Positions 6,866 to 13,455 of a stretch of DNA of 15,845 nucleotides are shown one piece after another; position 1 is the stretch's first letter, and each line of letters opens with the position of its first letter. The notes beneath the pieces were generated by a model, which worked only from the letters and a program-made list of their open reading frames with translations, did no database searches and was not told where the DNA came from. This DNA comes from CAZFPA01 sp964520975 (lineage in GTDB: Bacteria; Bacillota; Negativicutes; Selenomonadales; Selenomonadaceae). The DNA lies in NCBI GenBank assembly GCA_964520975.1, contig CAZFPA010000048.1, forward strand, positions 1 through 15,845, written 5' to 3'. The position numbers and the translations under genes are program-made.

Positions 6866-8230
6866 TCAATAGCGTTTACGCTTCGTTGAAGACGGATATC
6901 CGAGCTGTTCACGATATTTCATGACAGTCCGCCGGGACAGCTTCATGCCCTTTGCCCCCAAAAGATCTGTAAGCTGCTGATCGGATAACGGTTTGGCGGC
7001 ATCCTCCGCCTCGATGAGCCCCTTCATGGCTTCCTTGACCTGCAGCGCCGCGAGGTCTTCGCCATTGGGACGGGCCGTGAGCCTCGCAGAAAAGAATTTT
7101 TTCAGTGAAAAAACACCCCAGGGCGTCTCAAGATACTTGTTCGCCACCGCGCGGCTCACTGTCGATTCATGAACACCAACGGTTTCCGCCACATCCTTCA
7201 TGAGCAGCGGATGCAGACTGGCCGGTCCCTTTTCAATGGCCTCCCGCTGACGATGCACGATTTCCGTGATGACCTTCAGCAGGGTCTGCCGGCGCTGCTC
7301 AATGCTCTTGAGCAGCCAGAGCGCAGCATTCATACGCTGCTCCAGATAGGACCGCGCCTCCGCGTCCAGGCTCTGCGGGTCCTTGTAGACAGAAGAGATA
7401 TGCAGCTGCGGCATCGCACCATCATTGAGGACTACCTGATATTCCCCGTTGACCTTGCGCACCGCCGCATCCGGCAGGATGTAATCCGTGCTGCCGCCGC
7501 CATAGGAAGCACCCGGCTTCGGGTTCAGCCGCCGGATCATATCCACGGCCAGCTGTACCTCGGCCGGCGTGCATTTTTCCAGCTCCGCGATCTCGGGAAT
7601 ACGCGCGGCCGCGACCAGATCCAGATGATGGTCGAGCACCGCTGCGGTAAGGCCCTGATAGATGCCCTGCTGACGGGCCTGGATCACCAGACATTCCTGC
7701 AGGCTCCGGGCACAGACGCCGGCGGGCTCAAACCCCTGCAGCACCGTGAGCACCTCCTCGGCCTCAGCCTCCGGCACCCGCAGCTGCCGGGCCGCATCGG
7801 CCAGCGTACACTGCAGATAGCCACAGTCATCGACCGAGCCAATGAGAAAGAACGCAATCCGGCGCTGCCGGCCCGGTGGAAACACAAAGGCCGCCTGCTC
7901 GCGCAGCTCCGTCTCCAGGGACGGCCGCACCGCCGAGCCAGCCTCAAAGGAGCGGCCGGTATTCTCATGGAAATCATGCGGCCCCCGCTCTTCATCGCCC
8001 AGGAAACGGGCCAGCTCGCTGACCTGCTCCAGGCTCAGCCGCCCATCCTCCGGCTCGGCCTCCCGCGATTGGGCAGGATCTTCCATCTCCAGCGCGGGGT
8101 TTTCGAGATATTCAGTTTCAACCAGCGCCTGCAGATCATGTGCAGACAGCTGTAGTATACGAATCGCCTGCTGCATCTGCGCTGTCATTGCCAGTTTTTG
8201 CCGCAGGCTCATGGATAAACTTTGTTCCAT
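6866..8230 (-). CDS. rpoN: RNA polymerase sigma-54 factor
   Basis: Alternative sigma factor of 454 residues that directs polymerase to -24/-12 promoters and needs an ATP-driven enhancer-binding activator to open DNA. Region I is the Gln/Leu-rich segment, residues about 6-50 (QKLAMTAQMQQAIRILQLS and onward), which takes the activator signal. An acidic region II follows (about 51-85), then the core-binding region (about 105-250). The helix-turn-helix is about 345-364 (DVAETVGVHESTVSRAVANK). The RpoN box SRRTVMKYRE (432-441) reads the -24 element. All regions are present, so it should be functional. The start at 8230 is set by GAGGG just upstream and by the typical beginning of region I; a longer in-frame extension to 8311 overlaps the hexokinase gene and is not credible. 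It lies 26 bp after hexokinase and is probably cotranscribed. No enhancer-binding protein gene is in the window. Confidence 0.95.
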   Translation of the reverse strand: MEQSLSMSLRQKLAMTAQMQQAIRILQLSAHDLQALVETEYLENPALEMEDPAQSREAEPEDGRLSLEQVSELARFLGDEERGPHDFHENTGRSFEAGSAVRPSLETELREQAAFVFPPGRQRRIAFFLIGSVDDCGYLQCTLADAARQLRVPEAEAEEVLTVLQGFEPAGVCARSLQECLVIQARQQGIYQGLTAAVLDHHLDLVAAARIPEIAELEKCTPAEVQLAVDMIRRLNPKPGASYGGGSTDYILPDAAVRKVNGEYQVVLNDGAMPQLHISSVYKDPQSLDAEARSYLEQRMNAALWLLKSIEQRRQTLLKVITEIVHRQREAIEKGPASLHPLLMKDVAETVGVHESTVSRAVANKYLETPWGVFSLKKFFSARLTARPNGEDLAALQVKEAMKGLIEAEDAAKPLSDQQLTDLLGAKGMKLSRRTVMKYREQLGYPSSTKRKRY

Positions 8231-8256
8231 AAAACCCTCGTTTCCCGTGATCCTGC

Positions 8257-9546
8257 TTATGCTCTGGGCATGGCTGCCGCAATGGCTGCACCGAGACCGG
8301 AGCCGCCACATTCGAGCACGGTATCGACCTGTGCCGCATCCTCGCCCAGTATATCGTAAAGCGCCTTCTGAACATTTTCCTTGGCCAGCGGCATCTTCTC
8401 ATAGACAGAGCCGTCAATGGCAATATGATTCTTCGGCATACTTCCCTTACCTGCCAGGTGCCAGAGAATCCCCGCATAGGTAGCTGTGACCAGGCGGGCC
8501 GAACGGATGACAATGGCCGCCGCGAGGTCCCGCAGCAAAGCACAGTCCGCAGCCGAAAGCTGCCGGCCGGTCTTTTCCTGCAGGAGTCCGGCCGTTGCCT
8601 GATACTCCGGCTCGGTATCCGCCAGCATGGCCGACATATCGATGCTCGTAAAGACCGGCTTCGTTGCGAGCCCCATGAGTGCGGCTGCCGCAAGCCCGAA
8701 GAGCTCGCCCATATAGCGTCCCGACACCATCTTTTCCAGCCGCTGCTCACCGGGCTTTTCCGAAGCCTCATCGAGCGCATTGTCAAAACGATTCGGCAAG
8801 AGCTTGGAAAAGCCGCCCGACTCCAGATTGATGACCATAGGCCCCGACCCCGGCAGTTCCGGCTCGAGGTAGCAGGTATTGTGCCCCGTAGCGTATATGG
8901 AACCGATATAGGTATCCGGCTGCTTGTAGGCCGCCGCCAGCAGCACTGCGACCGTATCGTTGATGACAGCTACAGGTTCCACATTGGCAATGCCCTGGCG
9001 CTGCAGCGCTGCCTTCAACAGATCATTGACGACCTCGCCCTCCACTCCGGCGGTGGCGAATTCCTTCGTCCAGATGATGAGCCGGGCATTGTAGATATCC
9101 GTCTGCTTCGAGGGAAAAGAAAACGTATGTCCCAGCAGATATTTCGTGGCATGATCCTCCTCGATGGCCTCATCCACGAGCCCGGCGATAAAGTCGAACA
9201 TGTCCTCCGCCCGGGAATCCGGACCGATGAAATCATAGACGCCCGGCACAATGAGGGGCTTGGCGACCTTTTTCAGCACCTTGAACTGCCCCTTGCCCTG
9301 CAGCGCGATGCGCAGCACCCGCACGTTGGTTCCCCCGAAATCAAGCGCCAGATACTCGCCCTGCTCGCTGCCATCCGGCAGCCCCACATAGGATTTGAGC
9401 ATGCGCAGCGAGGAATCGTCCGGGTTCTTCACCCCGCACTCCAGATCCCGGCGAAAGGCCGCCGCAACCTCCTGCAGCGTCTCCTTGTCCAGCGTAAACT
9501 CGTCCTTTACCTCTTCATACATTTTCTTATCGAAAGCCATTGTCAT
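8257..9546 (-). CDS. Eukaryotic-type hexokinase (HK family)
   Basis: Predicted ATP-dependent hexose kinase of 429 residues, making glucose 6-phosphate or a related hexose phosphate in the cytosol. The motifs follow the eukaryotic hexokinase family, not bacterial Glk or ROK kinases. Phosphate-1 loop LDFGGTNVRVLRI is at 68-80. The sugar-binding block GHTFSFPSKQ is at 139-148. INDTVAVLLAAAY (195-207) contains the likely catalytic Asp197. Phosphate-2 block YATGHNTCYLE is at 218-228. INLESGGF (239-246) holds the sugar-binding Glu242. SGRYMGE is at 275-281, DGSVYEKMP at 378-386, and the adenosine motif GSGLGAA at 415-421. Length is close to a single eukaryotic 50 kDa unit. Variations such as ATGHNTCY for the usual GTGxNxxY are worth noting. 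GGGGGG lies 3 nt before ATG 9546 and 9 nt before ATG 9540, so the start may be either. It lies between gloA (25 bp) and rpoN (26 bp). Confidence 0.9.
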   Translation of the reverse strand: MTMAFDKKMYEEVKDEFTLDKETLQEVAAAFRRDLECGVKNPDDSSLRMLKSYVGLPDGSEQGEYLALDFGGTNVRVLRIALQGKGQFKVLKKVAKPLIVPGVYDFIGPDSRAEDMFDFIAGLVDEAIEEDHATKYLLGHTFSFPSKQTDIYNARLIIWTKEFATAGVEGEVVNDLLKAALQRQGIANVEPVAVINDTVAVLLAAAYKQPDTYIGSIYATGHNTCYLEPELPGSGPMVINLESGGFSKLLPNRFDNALDEASEKPGEQRLEKMVSGRYMGELFGLAAAALMGLATKPVFTSIDMSAMLADTEPEYQATAGLLQEKTGRQLSAADCALLRDLAAAIVIRSARLVTATYAGILWHLAGKGSMPKNHIAIDGSVYEKMPLAKENVQKALYDILGEDAAQVDTVLECGGSGLGAAIAAAMPRA

Positions 9547-9571
9547 TTACCCCCCTAATATAATTGACCCC

Positions 9572-9952
9572 TCAGTGCTGTGAAGCGTGATTGCGCGGCA
9601 ATACCTCAAGCCAGTAACCATCCGGGTCACTGATGAAATAGATGCCCATCTTCTTGTTCTCGTAGCAGATGCAGCCCATCTCCTCATGCAGGGCATGCGC
9701 TGCCTCATAGTCATCCACGCCGAAGGCCAGATGGAATTCGTTCTCCCCCAGGTTATAAGGCTCGGTGCGGCCTTCTATAAAGGTCAGCTCCAGCTCATGC
9801 GGTGTAATGCCGCCATCGCCGAGATAGACGAGCGTAAAGCCATCTCCTTTTTTCCGGCGCACCTCAGTAAGGCCCAGCGCCTTTTCGTAAAAGGCCAGGG
9901 AACGATCCAGGTCCAGAACATTGATATTATTATGCAGGAACTTGAATTTCAT
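9572..9952 (-). CDS. gloA: Glyoxalase I (lactoylglutathione lyase), VOC superfamily
   Basis: Small metalloenzyme of 126 residues, matching the short bacterial GloA. It isomerises the hemithioacetal of methylglyoxal and a thiol (glutathione in the known enzyme) to an S-lactoyl thiol. The four metal ligands are in place: His7 (FLHNNI), Glu55 (LELTF), His74 (FHLAF) and Glu116 (WLEVLP). The two beta-alpha-beta-beta-beta halves of the VOC fold are visible, with DRSLAFYEKALGL in the first and DPDGYWLEV at the end. Its short length without insertions favours the nickel-dependent bacterial type. AAGGAGG lies 8 nt before the ATG at 9952, which rules out a longer start at 9970. It heads a probable gloA-hexokinase-rpoN operon, and methylglyoxal is a by-product of fast sugar phosphate metabolism. 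If the host lacks glutathione, another thiol or another VOC substrate is possible. Confidence 0.82.
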   Translation of the reverse strand: MKFKFLHNNINVLDLDRSLAFYEKALGLTEVRRKKGDGFTLVYLGDGGITPHELELTFIEGRTEPYNLGENEFHLAFGVDDYEAAHALHEEMGCICYENKKMGIYFISDPDGYWLEVLPRNHASQH

Positions 9953-9979
9953 TGCTATATCCTCCTTCACATCAGCTCA

Positions 9980-9995
9980 CATCCGTCTCCGGATG
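9980..9995 (-). promoter_or_regulatory. Short hairpin upstream of gloA
   Basis: A perfect inverted repeat, CATCCG (9980-9985) and CGGATG (9990-9995), with a 4-nt loop, 27 bp upstream of the gloA ATG. No U-tract follows. It may be a leader hairpin or an operator. I could not find a convincing promoter for gloA in 9953-10038, so readthrough from uup is possible. Confidence 0.3.
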
Positions 9996-10038
9996 CTGTC
10001 TGAAAATAAATATTCTCGGAGCAGGCAGGTTTTTCCTG

Positions 10039-11940
10039 CTATTGTGCATTGGCAAATTCCTCAAGATAAGCCCAGCGGTCCATGAGCTTTTCCAGCTCAC
10101 CGCTCAGACGCTGCTGCTCCTTGGTGAGTTCATTGAGCCTGCCATAATCCGCTGCACATTCGGCCATCTGCAGCTCCACGACCCGCAGCTCGCCTTCCTT
10201 GCTCGCAATGACCGCCTCGATTTCCGCATATTCCTTTTCCTCGCCCAGCGTAAGCTTCTTCTTGGGACGCGGCGCAGCCGCCGGCGCATTGGCCGCGGCC
10301 GGCTTTTCCCGGCTCACGCGGACCGGCGCGGACTCTGCCGCGGTTTCCGCCGCGAGCTGCGCCTTGTAATCGGAATAACCGCCCATATACATGCGCAGCT
10401 GACCGTCCGGCTCATAGACGAATACCTTCTTAGCCAGCCGGTCGACGAAAAAGCGGTCATGCGATACGAAGATGATAGCGCCCTGGAAGTCATCAATAAA
10501 GTCCTCGAGAATCGCCATGGTCTCGAGATCGAGATCGTTCGTGGGCTCATCCAGCAGCAGCACATTAGGCTCACTCATGAGGATGCGCAGCAGGAACAGC
10601 CGCCGCTTCTCCCCGCCCGACAGGCGGGAAATCTCCGTCCATTGCAGATCGGCCGGAAACAGGAAGCGCTCCATGAGCTGCGTGGCCGAAAGGCGCGTAC
10701 CGTCCGCCAGCGTAATGAAATGCGCGGCCTCGCGAATGTATTCGATGGCCCGCAGCCGCCCGTCCATTTCCGCATTGGTCTGCGAAAAATAGCCGATTTT
10801 CACCGTCTGCCCGATCGTCACCGTGCCGCTGGTCGGCTGCAGCCGGCCGGAGATGATATTGAGCAGCGTAGTCTTGCCCGTTCCATTCGGCCCGAGGATG
10901 CCCACACGGTCATTTTTCAGCACGATGTAGGAAAAATTCCGGATATAGGTCTGCCCGCCGATCGCGTAGTCCACCTTCTCAAGCTCAATGACCGTGCGCC
11001 CCAGGCGGCTGCCGGCCAGCCCGATTTCCATCTGCGGCCGGTCGAGATCCGGTGCCTGTGCCTTGACCTCCTCATAGCGGTCGATGCGGGCCTGCTGCTT
11101 CGTCGAGCGGGCCTGCGCCCCCCGGCGCATCCAGGCCAGCTCCGTGCGCAGGAAGTTCTGCCGCTTCCGTTCGCTCGCCTCAGCACGCTCGATGCGGGCC
11201 TCCTTCTGCTCCAGGAAATCCGTATAGTTGCCCATATAGGTATAGGAGCTTCCCTTATCGAGTTCAAAGATCTTCGAGGCCGTATGATCCAGGAAATAGC
11301 GGTCATGCGTGACCATGAGCAGCGCGCCCTTCCAGCCCGCGAGATATTCCTCGAGCCAGACAATGGTCTCGCTGTCGAGATGGTTCGTCGGCTCATCCAG
11401 CAGCAGCAGATCGCAGGGCTGGATGAGTGCCGTCGCAAGTGCCAGCCGCTTTTGCTGCCCGCCCGAAAGACTGCCGGCCAATGCCGAGAAATCAAAGATG
11501 CCCAGCTTGGTAAGAATCGTCTTGGCGTCGCTCTCGACCTGCCAGCCACCGAGCTCATCAATGCGCGCGGTCAGCCGCATGAGCTCCTGCTGGGCCCTTT
11601 CATCCGCCGGACGGGACTCCACGGCCTGCAGCGCGAGCTCGTAGCTGCGCAGTGCCTCCATGAGCGGACTGCCGCCGCGGAACACCTCCATGAGCACCGT
11701 ATTTTCCGGTACGAACTCCTTTTCCTGCTCCAAAAAGGAAATGCGCAGGCCGCGCATCGGCACGAAGCTGCCGCTGTCAATGGACAGCCTCCCGGCCACC
11801 GTCCGCAGAAATGTCGATTTTCCCGTACCGTTCACGCCGACAATGCCGATCTTATCGCCCTCATCGATGTTCAGGCTCACATGGGAAAACAGGGTTTTCT
11901 CCCCATAGCTTTTCGTTATATCCTCAATGGTCAAAATCAT
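10039..11940 (-). CDS. uup: ABC-F family ATPase, Uup type
   Basis: Soluble protein of 633 residues with two ABC ATPase domains and no membrane part, so not a transporter. Domain 1 has Walker A GVNGTGKST (35-43), signature LSGGQQKR (158-165) and Walker B LLLLDEPTNHLD (178-189). The interdomain linker at about 243-305 (RTELAWMRRGAQARSTKQQARI) is typical of Uup/YfmR; in ABC-F factors it reaches the ribosomal P-site tRNA region. Domain 2 has GPNGTGKTT (350-358), LSGGEKRR (440-447) and LLLDEPTNDLD (461-471). A charged, Ala/Pro-rich tail leads into a coiled coil (about 562-633), the Uup C-terminal domain that binds nucleic acid. Known roles of the family include easing ribosome stalling with EF-P and limiting transposon excision. 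AGGGGGA lies 5 nt before the ATG. A terminator-like hairpin immediately precedes the gene. Confidence 0.93.
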   Translation of the reverse strand: MILTIEDITKSYGEKTLFSHVSLNIDEGDKIGIVGVNGTGKSTFLRTVAGRLSIDSGSFVPMRGLRISFLEQEKEFVPENTVLMEVFRGGSPLMEALRSYELALQAVESRPADERAQQELMRLTARIDELGGWQVESDAKTILTKLGIFDFSALAGSLSGGQQKRLALATALIQPCDLLLLDEPTNHLDSETIVWLEEYLAGWKGALLMVTHDRYFLDHTASKIFELDKGSSYTYMGNYTDFLEQKEARIERAEASERKRQNFLRTELAWMRRGAQARSTKQQARIDRYEEVKAQAPDLDRPQMEIGLAGSRLGRTVIELEKVDYAIGGQTYIRNFSYIVLKNDRVGILGPNGTGKTTLLNIISGRLQPTSGTVTIGQTVKIGYFSQTNAEMDGRLRAIEYIREAAHFITLADGTRLSATQLMERFLFPADLQWTEISRLSGGEKRRLFLLRILMSEPNVLLLDEPTNDLDLETMAILEDFIDDFQGAIIFVSHDRFFVDRLAKKVFVYEPDGQLRMYMGGYSDYKAQLAAETAAESAPVRVSREKPAAANAPAAAPRPKKKLTLGEEKEYAEIEAVIASKEGELRVVELQMAECAADYGRLNELTKEQQRLSGELEKLMDRWAYLEEFANAQ

Positions 11941-11952
11941 AGGCTTCCCCCT

Positions 11953-11992
11953 AAAAATAGAACGGAGCGGCGAGGAATCACTGCTCCGTTCT
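11953..11992 (-). terminator. Strong hairpin with U-tract between the CNNM/CorC gene and uup
   Basis: On the minus strand AGAACGGAGC (11992-11983) pairs perfectly with GCTCCGTTCT (11968-11959), a 10 bp stem with a 14-nt loop. It is followed by ATTTTT (11958-11953). It would end transcription from the CNNM/CorC gene, whose stop codon is 26 bp upstream. Its U-tract ends 12 nt before the uup ATG and abuts the uup ribosome site, so it could also act as an attenuator. Confidence 0.8.
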
Positions 11993-12018
11993 CATCTATC
12001 GCTTTCCCGCGGCACCGG

Positions 12019-13365
12019 TCAGGCCGGCCGGTACTCCTCAGAAATTTCCTCATGCTCTTCCTTCAGCTCATCATGCAGATGCACCAATACACGCGTGATG
12101 CGCACATTGTCGATCTCCTCGACAAAGAATACATTGCCGCCAAATGCCGCCTGCTGCCCGATGCGCGGCGGTGAAGCCACCTCGGCAGAGAGCCAGCCGC
12201 CAATGGTGTCGACATTTTCTGCTTCCATATCGATTTCCAGGATGTCACTGACCTCCTCCAGCAGCAGCTTGGCGTCAAGCGAATACACGCACGCGCCGCG
12301 CTTTTCCACCAGCGGACGTTCATGATCGAATTCATCCTGGATTTCCCCGACGATTTCCTCCACGATATCCTCAATGGTCACCATACCGGCAGTACCGCCG
12401 TACTCGTCAACAACAATCGCCAGCTGGGAACGCTCATGCTGCATCATCTTGAGCAGCATCGTAACATCCATGGTCTCCGGCACCACGAGCGTCTTGCGCG
12501 CAAGCGAGCGCAGATTCGGCTTATGGCCCGTATAGAGAGAACGCAGCAGATCCTTGATGTGCAGAAAGCCGATGATATCATCCTTGTCCTCCGCACAGAT
12601 CGGATAGCGCGTCGGATGCTTCGTAAGAGCAATCTGGATGTTGTCCTCCAGGCTGTCCTCCAGGTACAGGCAGATCATATCCGTACGCGGAATCATGATT
12701 TCCCGCACACTGCGTTCCGAAAAATCGAAAACATTGTCCACGAAATCCAGCTCGGTCTTATCGATATAGCCCTGCTTGTGGCTCTCCTCCATGAGGATGC
12801 GGATCTCATCCTCGGTATGCGCCGCCTCGCTCTCGCTTGACGGCTCAAAGCCCAGGCGCCGCAGGACCCAGTTTGCTACATGATTCAGCAGCCAGACAAA
12901 GGGATACATGATCCGGTGAAAGATCAGCATCGGCAAAGCCACACCCAGCACAACCTTCTCCACATTCTGAATCGCCATGGATTTCGGGGTGAGCTCGCCC
13001 AGCACGATGTGCATAGCCGTGATGAGTGAAAAGGCCAGTGCCAGCGCAATGGTATGTCCGGCAGCATCCCCGATATCCGCCATGCGGGTAAAGGGCAGAA
13101 TGAGCTGCGCGACCACCGGCTCGCCGACCCAGCCAAGGCCCAGGGACGCAAGTGTAATGCCGAGCTGCGTCACCGAAAGGGACGCATCGAGATGATCCGT
13201 GAGCATCTTCGCGTATTTTGCGCGCTTATTCCCATCCTGGATCATCATCTCCAGCCGCGAAGTACGGATCTTCACCACGGCGAACTCCGCCGCGACAAAA
13301 AAACCATTCATAAAAATCAAAAACAACACCAAAGCCAGCTTGAAAGCAACCGACAATATGTCCAA
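12019..13365 (-). CDS. CNNM/CorC-type membrane protein (DUF21, CBS pair, CorC_HlyC domains)
   Basis: Inner-membrane protein of 448 residues in the hemolysin C/CorC family; relatives export magnesium or affect Mg2+/Co2+ resistance. The N-terminal DUF21 (CNNM) domain covers about 1-190 with hydrophobic segments near 5-30, 68-92, 104-122 and 138-166, and includes the conserved GELTPKSMAI (123-132). The CBS pair follows (about 220-345): MIPRTDMICL begins CBS1 and VDEYGGTAGMVTIEDIVEEIVGE (319-341) ends CBS2; such pairs bind adenine nucleotides. The CorC_HlyC domain (about 350-430) closes the protein, with an acidic tail. The start is TTG at 13365, with GGAGGG 9 nt upstream; the next in-frame ATG (residue 20) would remove half of the first membrane segment. 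It has its own likely promoter and a strong terminator downstream. Magnesium efflux is family inference; the older label hemolysin is not evidence of toxicity. Confidence 0.9.
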   Translation of the reverse strand: MDILSVAFKLALVLFLIFMNGFFVAAEFAVVKIRTSRLEMMIQDGNKRAKYAKMLTDHLDASLSVTQLGITLASLGLGWVGEPVVAQLILPFTRMADIGDAAGHTIALALAFSLITAMHIVLGELTPKSMAIQNVEKVVLGVALPMLIFHRIMYPFVWLLNHVANWVLRRLGFEPSSESEAAHTEDEIRILMEESHKQGYIDKTELDFVDNVFDFSERSVREIMIPRTDMICLYLEDSLEDNIQIALTKHPTRYPICAEDKDDIIGFLHIKDLLRSLYTGHKPNLRSLARKTLVVPETMDVTMLLKMMQHERSQLAIVVDEYGGTAGMVTIEDIVEEIVGEIQDEFDHERPLVEKRGACVYSLDAKLLLEEVSDILEIDMEAENVDTIGGWLSAEVASPPRIGQQAAFGGNVFFVEEIDNVRITRVLVHLHDELKEEHEEISEEYRPA

Positions 13366-13390
13366 AGAAAAAATCCCTCCATTAAAACAA

Positions 13391-13403
13391 GGCGGATACC
13401 GCC
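13391..13403 (-). promoter_or_regulatory. Small hairpin in the CNNM/CorC gene leader
   Basis: GGCGG and CCGCC form a 5 bp stem with a 3-nt loop. On the minus strand TTGTTTT follows, so this may be a weak terminator for topB or a leader element between the proposed promoter and the ribosome site at 13375-13380. Confidence 0.35.
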
Positions 13404-13422
13404 ATGAAACTACGATGGCTCT

Positions 13423-13431
13423 ATTGTATCA
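13423..13431 (-). promoter_or_regulatory. Extended -10 promoter of the CNNM/CorC gene
   Basis: The minus strand reads TGATACAAT at 13431-13423, an extended -10 element (TGn plus a five-of-six TATAAT). No good -35 is seen at 16-18 nt upstream, as is common for extended -10 promoters. Transcription would start near 13416, with a leader of about 50 nt. Confidence 0.5.
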
Positions 13432-13455
13432 CAAAAAACCGGCAGAATACACTCC

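Noticed and set aside
7169..9558. Long plus-strand frames opposite rpoN (7169-8155) and hexokinase (8425-9558)
   Set aside because: Both lie entirely opposite genes with full sets of family motifs, and their translations resemble no protein family.
10020..10040. Inverted repeat AGCAGG/CCTGCT at the end of uup as a terminator
   Set aside because: The stem is only 6 bp, overlaps the stop codon and has no U-tract after it, so readthrough into gloA is likely.
9952..12174. A 740-codon open frame on the plus strand opposite uup and its flanks
   Set aside because: It is antisense to the well-supported uup gene, rich in Arg, His and Leu, and shows no recognisable domain; long antisense frames are expected opposite GC-rich genes.
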